Below, piece after piece: positions 1 through 7,981 of a DNA stretch of 64,000 bases (the first letter of the stretch is position 1; every line of letters starts with the position of its first letter). The DNA is from an uncultured Romboutsia sp. (lineage in GTDB: Bacteria; Bacillota; Clostridia; Peptostreptococcales; Peptostreptococcaceae). Both the position numbers and the translations under genes were made by a program. The stretch lies in contig CALFLM010000059.1 of the NCBI GenBank assembly GCA_937880075.1, positions 1 through 64,000 of the forward strand. Reading direction: 5' to 3'. The notes under the pieces are model-generated. The model saw only the letters and a list, made by a program, of their open reading frames with translations. It did no database searches and had not been told where the DNA came from.

Positions 1-595
1 CAAATTTAAATTTCTAAAGGAAGAGGATATAACTTCATTAGAAGGATTTTTATATCCATCAACATATTATTTTGATGAAAATGCATCTGAAAAGGAAATA
101 TTAAGTGCAATGCTAAGTCAGTTTAACAAAGTATATACTGACAAGCTAAGAGATAGACAAAAAGAATTAAAAATGACAACAGAGCAAGTTATAAACTTAG
201 CATCTATAGTTGAAAAAGAAGCAGTACTAGATGAAGATAGGCCTATAATAGCTAGTGTATTTTATAATCGGTTAAAGATAGGAATGCCTCTTCAATCAGA
301 TGCGACTATACAGTATATATTTAAGGAACGAAAAAAAATAGTAACATATAAGGACCTAGAAATAGACTCTCCATACAATAGTTACAAAAATAAGGGTCTT
401 CCTCCTACGCCAATAGCAAGTCCAGGAATAGAGTCAATAGAGGCTACATTATATCCTGAAAAAACTGAATATTTATATTTTGTAGCTAAGATGGATGGTG
501 GAAATAATTATAGCACAAACTATGAAGATCATTTAAAATATGTAAAAGAGTATAAAGATGAAAGAGATAGACTTAATAAAGAAAAACAAAATTAA
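1..595 (+). CDS. mltG: Endolytic murein transglycosylase MltG, C-terminal part
   Basis: The reading frame is open from the left edge (codons begin at base 2), so this is the last 197 residues of a longer protein. The visible part starts with KFKFLKEEDITSLEGFLYP, the LEGxLxPxTY motif of the YceG/MltG family. It then carries the catalytic-glutamate segment ASIVEKEA and ends in the typical LPPTPIASPG block and a lysine-rich tail. MltG is a membrane-anchored lytic transglycosylase that cuts nascent glycan strands; its membrane helix and LysM-like part lie outside the window. The mltG-trmR-U32-udk order matches yrrL-yrrM-yrrN/O-udk of Bacillus subtilis. Confidence 0.93.
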   Translation, partial: KFKFLKEEDITSLEGFLYPSTYYFDENASEKEILSAMLSQFNKVYTDKLRDRQKELKMTTEQVINLASIVEKEAVLDEDRPIIASVFYNRLKIGMPLQSDATIQYIFKERKKIVTYKDLEIDSPYNSYKNKGLPPTPIASPGIESIEATLYPEKTEYLYFVAKMDGGNNYSTNYEDHLKYVKEYKDERDRLNKEKQN

Positions 596-622
596 GGGTT
601 ATTAGTTGAGAGTTAAAACTAT

Positions 623-654
623 GGATTATGTCTTAAATTATTAAGATATAATCC
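623..654 (+). other. Intergenic hairpin between mltG and trmR
   Basis: A 14-bp inverted repeat (one G-U pair) with a 4-base loop lies at 623-636 and 641-654. It is followed by TATATT rather than a real U-tract. It may be a weak terminator, an attenuator or an mRNA processing or stability element; the sequence alone does not decide. Confidence 0.5.
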
Positions 655-691
655 TATATTAATGTTATTGCTACTGCAAGGAGTGGATTTA

Positions 692-1360
692 ATGAGCAAT
701 ATAGTAAATAATTTAGTGGAATATTATATAAGAACTACGCTAAAAGATAAAGAAGGGTTATTAAAAGAGTTAGAAGAATACGCAAGTGAACATAATGTGC
801 CTATAGTTCATAAAGAGGTATCTGAACTTTTAAAAGTACTATTAAAAATTCAAAAGCCAAAAAGAATACTAGAAGTTGGTTGTGCTATAGGATATTCTTC
901 TATACTTTTTGCATCTGTATTAGATGAAGATGTTGAGATAATAACAGTAGAAAGAAACGAAAAAATGATAAAAAAGGCTAAAGAGAATATAAAATTAGCA
1001 GGATTTGAAAAGAATATAACTATATTAGAGGGTGATGCTGAAGAAATATTAAAAGAAGTAGAAGGACCTTTTGATATGATATTTATGGATGCAGCTAAAG
1101 GACAGTATAAGTTATTTTATGATATGATAATAGATAAATTAAGAGTAGACGGTCTTTTAATTTCTGATAATATATTATACAAAGGTATGGTAGCTCATGA
1201 TGATTTTGTTATAAGAAGAAAAAAGACTATTGTAAAGAGAATGAGAAATTATTTAGATTATATATGTAAATGTGATTATTTATCTACATCTTTAATACCA
1301 ATAGGAGATGGAGTTGCGATAAGTTACAAAAATAATAAAAGAGGTGATATTAATGCATAA
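692..1360 (+). CDS. trmR: TrmR, tRNA 5-hydroxyuridine methyltransferase (YrrM-type O-methyltransferase)
   Basis: A 222-residue class I SAM-dependent methyltransferase. The glycine-rich SAM motif EVGCAIGYSS is at about residues 61-70, the acidic SAM-ribose segment ITVERNE follows, and the metal/catalytic segment FMDAAKGQY is near residue 131, as in the COMT-like methyltransferase_3 family. In B. subtilis this gene methylates ho5U34 of tRNA to mo5U, and the adjacent U32 gene belongs to the hydroxylation step, so context supports the name. An upstream in-frame ATG at 662 exists, but the AAGGAGTGG ribosome site directs initiation to ATG 692. It overlaps the next gene by 8 bases. Confidence 0.88.
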   Translation: MSNIVNNLVEYYIRTTLKDKEGLLKELEEYASEHNVPIVHKEVSELLKVLLKIQKPKRILEVGCAIGYSSILFASVLDEDVEIITVERNEKMIKKAKENIKLAGFEKNITILEGDAEEILKEVEGPFDMIFMDAAKGQYKLFYDMIIDKLRVDGLLISDNILYKGMVAHDDFVIRRKKTIVKRMRNYLDYICKCDYLSTSLIPIGDGVAISYKNNKRGDINA

Positions 1361-2264
1361 AGTAGAATTACTAGCAGAAGCTTTTAATTTAGAATCATTA
1401 AAGCTAAATATAGAAAATGGTTGTGATGCCGTTTATATAGGAGATGAACTTAAAAACTTTTCTATAGATGAATTAAAGAAAAGTGTAGAGTATGCTCACG
1501 ATAAAGATAAAAAATTATATGTATCTCTAAACAAAATACCCCATGAAAATGATATAAATGAAGTAAAAAAATATATTAAATCTTTAATAGATACAGGGAT
1601 AGATGCTATAGTAGTCATAGAACCTGGTATGTTGACTATTGTTAGAGATGTATGTGAGGATATAACTATACATTTAAGTGATCAAGCTAATATAACAAAC
1701 TACGAAACTGCTATATTTTGGCATAATCAAGGTGTAAAAAGAGTAATAGTTTCTAAAGAACTATCATGTGAAGAAATAGGACAAATAAGGTTAAAATCTC
1801 CTATTGATATGGAGATAGAAGCATTAGCACATGGAGCATTATTTATATCACATTCTGGTAGAAAACTATTAAGTAATTTCTTAACAGGTAAAAATGCTAA
1901 TAAAGATAAGATGATAAATTCTAAAAAATATAGTTTAGTTGAAGAAAAAAGACCAGGAAAGTATTTCCCAGTGTATGAAGATGAGAGAGGTACATTTTTA
2001 TTTAATACAGAAGATTTATGTATGATAGAATATATACCAGAACTTATAAAATGTGGTATAACAAGTCTTAGAATTGATGGAAAAATGAAAGATGATAAAT
2101 ATGTAGCAACTACTGTAAAAGCTTACAGAAAAGCTATTGATGCATTTTATTCAAACCCTAATTCATGGGAATTTGACCCTATTTGGTTAGAGGATTTAAA
2201 TAAATTAAATAATAGGAACTTTACATCAGGATTCTATTTAGATAACCCTAATAAAGATGAGTAA
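1353..2264 (+). CDS. U32 family (TrhP/YrrN-like) protein, cysteine ligands missing
   Basis: A 303-residue peptidase-U32-family protein. The core is clear: the N-terminal LLAEAFNLESLKLNIENGCD-type TIM-barrel start, HLSDQANITN, EALAHGAL (about residue 157), KYSLVEEKRPGKYFP, and the D-LCMIEYIPELI segment. Family members with YrrN/YrrO (TrhP) function hydroxylate U34 of tRNA using prephenate, and TrmR acts next. In typical TrhP proteins the HGALC...SGxC and DCAQxC stretches carry iron-sulfur ligand cysteines. Here HGALF, SGRK and the following stretch contain no cysteine. The protein is short and lacks the C-terminal domain of the 400+ residue members. ATG 1353 follows GAGGTG with good spacing; GTG 1344 lies inside that ribosome site. 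Confidence 0.8.
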   Translation: MHKVELLAEAFNLESLKLNIENGCDAVYIGDELKNFSIDELKKSVEYAHDKDKKLYVSLNKIPHENDINEVKKYIKSLIDTGIDAIVVIEPGMLTIVRDVCEDITIHLSDQANITNYETAIFWHNQGVKRVIVSKELSCEEIGQIRLKSPIDMEIEALAHGALFISHSGRKLLSNFLTGKNANKDKMINSKKYSLVEEKRPGKYFPVYEDERGTFLFNTEDLCMIEYIPELIKCGITSLRIDGKMKDDKYVATTVKAYRKAIDAFYSNPNSWEFDPIWLEDLNKLNNRNFTSGFYLDNPNKDE

Positions 2265-2297
2265 AGCCAAAGCTATATATCAAGGAGAATTGACATT

Positions 2298-2927
2298 ATG
2301 AAAAATAACAAAAGACCTCTTATAATAGGTATAACTGGAGGAACAGGATCAGGTAAAAGTACTGTTTGCAAAGCTATAATAGATAATATACCTGAAGAAA
2401 ATATAGCTACATTAGAGCAAGATGCATACTATAAAGATCAATCTCATTTGACTTTCGAAGAAAGATTAAAAACAAATTATGATCATCCACTTTCTTTTGA
2501 TAATAAATTACTTATAAAGCATATAGAAGAATTATGCGAAGGAAAAACTATAGAAAAGCCTATATATGATTATGAATTACACACTAGAAAGCAAAATGAA
2601 ACAGTAACTATATTTCCTAAAGATATAATTATAGTTGAAGGAATAATGATATTTGAAGATGAAAAGTTAAGAGATAAGTTAGATATAAAAATATATGTTG
2701 ATACAGAAGATGATATAAGAATACTTAGAAGAATACAAAGGGACATCAAAGAGAGAGGAAGAACTGTAGATTCAGTTATAGAACAATACCTATCAACAGT
2801 AAAACCTGCTCATGATCAATTTATAGAACCATATAAAAAATATGCTGACATAATAATGCCGGAAGGTGGACAAAATGAAGTCGCTATAGATATAGTTATA
2901 ACTAAAATAAAAACTCAATTAAATTAA
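2298..2927 (+). CDS. udk: Uridine kinase
   Basis: A 209-residue cytosolic kinase that phosphorylates uridine and cytidine to UMP/CMP in pyrimidine salvage. The P-loop GGTGSGKST is at residues 14-22. The substrate segment [15 protein letters not shown] and the [15 protein letters not shown] lid region follow, in the order of the Udk family. Length is normal. It lies 33 bases after the U32 gene behind AAGGAG, as in B. subtilis, but greA, which follows udk there, is absent. Confidence 0.95.
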   Translation: MKNNKRPLIIGITGGTGSGKSTVCKAIIDNIPEENIATLEQDAYYKDQSHLTFEERLKTNYDHPLSFDNKLLIKHIEELCEGKTIEKPIYDYELHTRKQNETVTIFPKDIIIVEGIMIFEDEKLRDKLDIKIYVDTEDDIRILRRIQRDIKERGRTVDSVIEQYLSTVKPAHDQFIEPYKKYADIIMPEGGQNEVAIDIVITKIKTQLN

Positions 2928-2943
2928 TACAATAAAGTATTAA

Positions 2944-2981
2944 CCCCTTAGATATTGTTAAAAATAAAAATATCTAAGGGG
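2944..2981 (+). promoter_or_regulatory. Perfect hairpin that includes the ribosome site of the next PBP gene
   Basis: Arms at 2944-2956 and 2969-2981 are perfect 13-base reverse complements around a 12-base loop. The 3' arm ends in AAGGGG, which is the Shine-Dalgarno sequence for the PBP start at 2989. The only U run after it is TTTT. It can be read as a udk terminator, or as a structure that hides the ribosome site on read-through mRNA. Confidence 0.6.
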
Positions 2982-2988
2982 TGATTTT

Positions 2989-4668
2989 ATGCCAAGAAAA
3001 ACTATTCTACCAAAACAAATAATTCGAAGAGCATACAGTATATTTTTTATATTTATAATAGGTTATCTAGTATTAGTATATAAAATTGTAGATATCCAGT
3101 TTATAGATTCAGATTTCTATCAAGAAAAAATAGAAAATCAAAACACTAGAAAAATAGAATTAAATAGTGGAAGAGGGACAATATACGATAGAAATAAAAA
3201 GCCGTTAACAGATACAAAAGCATCTAAAATAATAGTAGTACCAAAGACTAAAATTTTAAACGATAACAAAACTAAAGAACTAATAAATAAAGTAATAAAA
3301 AATGAAAATGGAGATTTAAAAACAGATATTAAATATAATGTATTGGAATCTATAGTTGAAATAGAAACTAAAAGTATAGATTATAATTTGGAAAAACAGC
3401 TAGAAGAAGAAGGAATAATAGTAGAAGAAAGAAAGTTAAGATATTCATCAGATGGGATTTTATCTCATACAATAGGATATATAAGTAGTGTAGATAAGAT
3501 AGGTCAATACGGAATAGAAAAAAGTATGGAAAAATTGCTTAATAATTCTCATGAAGAATATATATCTGTCTTTAAAGCAGGACAAGCAGGAAATGAAGGC
3601 AATAAAAATGTAGGAATATTAAAAGGTACTATAAAAACAGTAGATAAAAATAATGATGACAAACATATTAAGTTAACAATAGATAAAGATATTCAAAATA
3701 TAGTTGAGGATACAGTTGATAAAGAGGAGAATCCTAGCGCAGTAGTAATATCTGATGTTAGCACAGGAGAGATATTAGCTATAAGTTCTAGGCCTACATT
3801 TGATCAGTATGATTTATCCAAATACATCAATAGTAAGGATGGAGAGACTTTAAATAGAGCTATTCAAGTTAATTATCCTATTGGGTCTATATTTAAGATA
3901 GTAGTTCTTTATTCTGCATTGGAAAATAATATAATAGACGAAAATTATACATATGAATGTAGTGGAAAAATAACTATAGGGGATAATAATGAGGTATTAA
4001 ATTGTAATAAGTTAGATGGACATGGCTTACAGTCATTAAAAAATGCATTTTCTAACTCATGTAATCCTGCATTTTTAGATATAGCAATGAAAGTAGGAAA
4101 GGATAAAATAATAGAGTCAGCTAAAAAGCTACATATGGAAGAGAAAGTTGATATAGGATTAGAAGAAGAGAACTTTGATGTGATTCCAGAGGATATATCT
4201 ATAAGAAATTTGGCAATAGGTCAAGGTAGCATGGAGTTTACTCCAATACAAGTAAACCAAATGACTCAAATTATATCTAATAATGGAACATATAAACCAC
4301 TGTATTTATATGATAGTATATTAGACTCAAATCAGAATATAATTAAAACATTTAAGAGTACTAAAAATGAAGATATAATATCTCCATATTCAATTAGCAA
4401 GGTAAAGGAATTAATGAAAAATGTATCAAAAGAAGGAACAGGGAAAGAATTAAATGATTTACCTGGTGGATGTGGTGTAAAAACTGGTACAGCACAAAGT
4501 ACAGTTAATAATACAAAGGTAAATCATAGTTGGATAACTGGTTTTTATCCTGAAAATAATCCTAAATATGCTATAACAGTATTAGTAGAAGGAAATGAAA
4601 ATGGAAATAAACAATCATTACCAATATTTAAAGAAATATGCATGAAAATAAATAATAAATTTAAATAA
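2989..4668 (+). CDS. Class B penicillin-binding protein (SpoVD/FtsI-like transpeptidase)
   Basis: A 559-residue peptidoglycan DD-transpeptidase. A single N-terminal membrane helix (about 14-33) anchors an extracellular part: a PBP dimerisation region (GRGTIYDRN at 61-69) and a transpeptidase domain with SxxK at S300-K303, SxN at S357-N359 and KTG at 498-500. There is no C-terminal PASTA domain, unlike B. subtilis SpoVD. The gene lies directly before sigK, and in C. difficile a SpoVD-like PBP also precedes sigK, so a role in spore cortex or forespore wall synthesis is likely but inferred. It is shorter than vegetative PBP2 proteins. Confidence 0.87.
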   Translation: MPRKTILPKQIIRRAYSIFFIFIIGYLVLVYKIVDIQFIDSDFYQEKIENQNTRKIELNSGRGTIYDRNKKPLTDTKASKIIVVPKTKILNDNKTKELINKVIKNENGDLKTDIKYNVLESIVEIETKSIDYNLEKQLEEEGIIVEERKLRYSSDGILSHTIGYISSVDKIGQYGIEKSMEKLLNNSHEEYISVFKAGQAGNEGNKNVGILKGTIKTVDKNNDDKHIKLTIDKDIQNIVEDTVDKEENPSAVVISDVSTGEILAISSRPTFDQYDLSKYINSKDGETLNRAIQVNYPIGSIFKIVVLYSALENNIIDENYTYECSGKITIGDNNEVLNCNKLDGHGLQSLKNAFSNSCNPAFLDIAMKVGKDKIIESAKKLHMEEKVDIGLEEENFDVIPEDISIRNLAIGQGSMEFTPIQVNQMTQIISNNGTYKPLYLYDSILDSNQNIIKTFKSTKNEDIISPYSISKVKELMKNVSKEGTGKELNDLPGGCGVKTGTAQSTVNNTKVNHSWITGFYPENNPKYAITVLVEGNENGNKQSLPIFKEICMKINNKFK

Positions 4669-4747
4669 AAAAAATTAAATATAGCAATTAAAACAGGTCA
4701 CCTTCATATAATTTAAAATGACATGAAATAAAAAAGGGGGTGGCCTT

Positions 4748-5398
4748 TTGACAATCTTAAAATCATTTGAAAAACCATTAACCCCTGAAGAAGAATTAAA
4801 ATATCTAATAGAATTTAAAAAAGAGCAAGATGAACATGCAAAGGAAGTTTTAATAGAGAGAAACATGAGACTAGTAGCTCATATAGCTAAAAAATACAAT
4901 AACTCTAGTGAGGATCAAGATGATCTAATATCTATAGGTACTATAGGGCTTATTAAGGCTATAGAAACTTATAATGTAGAAAAAGGAACTAGGCTTGCAA
5001 CTTATGCATCTAAATGTATTGAAAATGAGATTCTTATGAATATTAGAACTAATAAGAAGAATAAAGCACAAGTATCTCTTCAAGATCCTATAGGTACGGA
5101 TAAAGAAGGTAATGAAATTAGTCTTATTGATGTTTTAGGTACAGATATTGATTATATATTAGATCAAGTAGAATTAAAGGTTCAAATTAGTAAACTATAT
5201 GAACAATTAGATAAAATACTCACTAAGAGAGAAAAAGAGATTGTGCTATTAAGGTATGGTCTAACTACGTGTGGATATAAAACGCAAAGAGAAATCGCTG
5301 AGAAATTAGAAATATCAAGATCATACGTATCTAGGATTGAAAAGAGAGCATTGAAAAAATTACAAAAAGAACTAAAATCAGAAAAAAGCCTTATTTAA
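4748..5398 (+). CDS. sigK: RNA polymerase sporulation sigma factor SigK, intact and without pro-sequence
   Basis: A 216-residue sigma-70 family factor for late mother-cell transcription. Region 2 (NMRLVAHIAKKY, DLISIGTIGLIKAIETYN, LATYASKCIENEILM) and region 4 (LTKREKEIVLLRYGL, TQREIAEKLEISRSYVSRIEKRAL) are complete. The start is TTG 4748 after GGGGGTGG; an in-frame TGA at 4724 excludes a longer product. The N-terminus ILKSFEKPLTPEEELKYL therefore corresponds to mature SigK of B. subtilis, with no cleavable pro-peptide, as in C. difficile. No skin-like element interrupts the gene. A terminator follows the stop at once. Confidence 0.93.
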   Translation: MTILKSFEKPLTPEEELKYLIEFKKEQDEHAKEVLIERNMRLVAHIAKKYNNSSEDQDDLISIGTIGLIKAIETYNVEKGTRLATYASKCIENEILMNIRTNKKNKAQVSLQDPIGTDKEGNEISLIDVLGTDIDYILDQVELKVQISKLYEQLDKILTKREKEIVLLRYGLTTCGYKTQREIAEKLEISRSYVSRIEKRALKKLQKELKSEKSLI

Positions 5399-5416
5399 CT
5401 AAATAAGGCTTTTTTT
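5383..5416 (+). terminator. Terminator after sigK
   Basis: The inverted repeat AGCCTTATTT / AAATAAGGCT is followed by seven T residues and overlaps the sigK stop codon. It is a standard intrinsic terminator. Confidence 0.9.
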
Positions 5417-5594
5417 GTTGAAAAAATCATTATTAGACAATCAAAAACGACAAAAAAACTTACATGAATATGCTAACATTAATTATATAGCAAAAAGTAT
5501 TAATATCATCTTGGTTTATACATCAAAATTAGTTAAAAATACAGTTAAATTTAGATAAAGTTAATAAAATAAAAAAAGGATGGTGATTGATATA

Positions 5595-7958
5595 ATGAAT
5601 TTATATGAATATAAGGAAATATTAGAAAATTTAGATATAATTGTTATATTTTCTATCCTTATTATATCTTTAATACTATATAAATTAAATCAAAGAAAGA
5701 TGATGTTATTAGAGTTTGCTATATATATAGGAGAACTTTTTATATATCTATACTTAAATAGATATATCATAACAGGTGATATAAATTTGATTAATATGAT
5801 ACTTATTTTAAAGTTTGTAATTATATTAACAATAAAAGAAAAATTAAAAATTAATAACTTTTTATATAAATTTATATTAATTTTAGGCTTATTATATATA
5901 TGTAATATTAATTTTGATTATAATATTTTAATAAATATAATATTAAATATTATAATATTAAAATATTCAATTATAGATTGTATAAAAGTATTTAATAAAG
6001 AGTTATTAGATAATAAACATGATTTAAACGAAAAAAAATCGTATATAAAAGAAGTAAAAAAGAAAATAAAATCGGAGAAAGAACTTCAAAAAAAGTATAA
6101 AGATGAAATACTAGGAGTTAATAATAAAATAAGCAAATCAATAGAAGAATCTGACATACCAATATTTATCCTAGATATAAATAAGGAATTCATTTATAGT
6201 AATGAATCATTTAATAAACTGATAAAAGATTATAAAGAAAGTAGGATAGACATATCAAAATATTTGCAGTTTAAGTTTCCTAAATATAAAAATTTAATAG
6301 ATGAAATAAAAAAATTAGCAGCAGAGTCTAGAGGAAGTATTAATATTAAATCTTATGATGGAAAAATTTATAGACTGGGATGTACGACAGATACTATAGA
6401 TGAAAGGTTAGTTATAATATGTATACTAAAAGATATAACTCAAACTACATTAATACAAAATAAGTTAGAAGAAAGTGAAAAGATGTATAAAAACTTAATG
6501 GATGTGTTAAATGAAGGGGTTATAATACATGATGATAAAAATATAAAATATATAAATGATAAAGGCTTAGAAATATTAGATATAAATGTTAGTGAAAAAG
6601 AAATATCTATAGAAGATATAAAGAATGTTGTAAGTAAAAAATTTAGAGAAAGATTTTTATCAAATATACAATTGGTAATAAGTGAAAAAGAAGAAAAAAC
6701 TATAAATAAGATAGAGTTGATAAATGGAAGAGTAGTTGAGCTAGTTACAACTAATATAAAATTAAATGATGAAGATTTATTGATTAGTATAGTAATAGAT
6801 ATAACTGAATTAGAAAATACAATAGTGAATATAGAACAAAGTGAAAAAACATATAAATTATTACTTCAAACATTACCGGAAGGAATATTAATAGTAAATC
6901 CAACGACAAATAAGCATATTTATAGAAATGAAGCAAGTATAAGGATGCTAAAAACTATAGGTTTAGACAAGTTAAATGAATCTATAAAAATATATCTTAA
7001 AGAAGAGAAATATGGGGAATTTAGAAGATTTACAATAGATAAGTTAAATAATATTGATATATCATTAGCTATTGTTAAAAGGGAAGAAGAAGGAACTCTT
7101 ATAGTAGTATTTAGAATGTTAGATTTTGAATTTAAATCTATACAACTAGAAAAAGAATTAAATAGAATAAAAGAAAAAAATAAATTTAAAACAGAATTTT
7201 TATCTAATGTAGCTTATGATATACAAAAACCTATTAATACGATATTTGAAGCTAACAATAATCTAATTGAGAGCAAAGAAAAGTATAATTTAGAAAATAT
7301 AAATAATCATACTAGGCTAGTTAAACAAAATTGCTATAGACTTATAAAACTTTTAAACAATGTAGAATATGTAAGCAGAATTGATAATGAGACATGTACT
7401 TTAGAATTAAGAAAATGTGATATTGTTAAGTTATTAGAAAATATAGTTAAAATATCTAGAGCATACACAGATAAAAAGGGAATAGATATAAGTTTTAAAA
7501 GTGAGGTAAATAAGAAAATATTAGTTTTAGATACAGAAAAAGTAGAAAAAATAATTCTAAATATACTATCAAATGCAATAAAGTTCACTAATACAGGTGG
7601 AAAAATAGATATAAACTTATATATAGAGAATGAACAGGTTTGTATATCAATAAAAGATACAGGTATAGGTATACCAAAAGACAAGACAGAAATTATATTT
7701 GAAAACTTTGAGCAGATAGATACAACTTTATCTAGAGGTTGTGAAGGAACTGGTATGGGTCTGTCTGTTGTAAAAAAATTAGCAAATTTAAATAATATAA
7801 AGATAAATGTAGAAAGTGAATTGAATAAAGGTAGTGAATTTAAAATAATATTACCTAATAACATATTAAGTAAAAATATTAAATTGCAAGACAAGTTTAC
7901 TCAAAACGAAAAGATAGAGATTGAGTTTTCAGACATATATCTTAATCTTACTTCGTAA
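5595..7958 (+). CDS. Membrane PAS sensor kinase with intact ATPase but no phospho-acceptor histidine
   Basis: A 787-residue protein. About five or six hydrophobic helices fill the first 120 residues, followed by a lysine-rich coiled linker, three PAS-like modules (starting near IPIFILDIN, LNEGVIIHD and LPEGILIVN) and a kinase core. The catalytic ATPase is complete: N-box N656/N660 (NILSNAIKF), G1 DTGIGI at 688, F-box FENFEQ and G2 GTGMGLS near 718. The dimerisation helix reads FLSNVAYDIQKPI where active kinases read NxSHELRTPL, so the acceptor His is Tyr541 (codon TAT 7215-7217). It lies 23 bases before a second kinase with the opposite defect, and no response regulator is adjacent. ATG 5595 fits the GGATGGTGAT ribosome site better than ATG 5580. 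By analogy with orphan clostridial kinases, Spo0A could be the target; this is inference. Confidence 0.85.
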   Translation: MNLYEYKEILENLDIIVIFSILIISLILYKLNQRKMMLLEFAIYIGELFIYLYLNRYIITGDINLINMILILKFVIILTIKEKLKINNFLYKFILILGLLYICNINFDYNILINIILNIIILKYSIIDCIKVFNKELLDNKHDLNEKKSYIKEVKKKIKSEKELQKKYKDEILGVNNKISKSIEESDIPIFILDINKEFIYSNESFNKLIKDYKESRIDISKYLQFKFPKYKNLIDEIKKLAAESRGSINIKSYDGKIYRLGCTTDTIDERLVIICILKDITQTTLIQNKLEESEKMYKNLMDVLNEGVIIHDDKNIKYINDKGLEILDINVSEKEISIEDIKNVVSKKFRERFLSNIQLVISEKEEKTINKIELINGRVVELVTTNIKLNDEDLLISIVIDITELENTIVNIEQSEKTYKLLLQTLPEGILIVNPTTNKHIYRNEASIRMLKTIGLDKLNESIKIYLKEEKYGEFRRFTIDKLNNIDISLAIVKREEEGTLIVVFRMLDFEFKSIQLEKELNRIKEKNKFKTEFLSNVAYDIQKPINTIFEANNNLIESKEKYNLENINNHTRLVKQNCYRLIKLLNNVEYVSRIDNETCTLELRKCDIVKLLENIVKISRAYTDKKGIDISFKSEVNKKILVLDTEKVEKIILNILSNAIKFTNTGGKIDINLYIENEQVCISIKDTGIGIPKDKTEIIFENFEQIDTTLSRGCEGTGMGLSVVKKLANLNNIKINVESELNKGSEFKIILPNNILSKNIKLQDKFTQNEKIEIEFSDIYLNLTS

Positions 7959-7981
7959 GATGGATTAATAAGGAGATTAAT

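Noticed and set aside
4675..4866. Reverse-strand ORF at the sigK start
   Set aside because: It overlaps the sigK N-terminus and ribosome site and has no support of its own.
5446..5454. Possible Spo0A box upstream of the kinase pair
   Set aside because: Only a partial match (TTTGTCGTT) in an A-rich stretch; mentioned under a finding but not listed as a feature.
7334..7894. Reverse-strand ORF inside kinase 1
   Set aside because: It mirrors the kinase core codons and shows no family motif.
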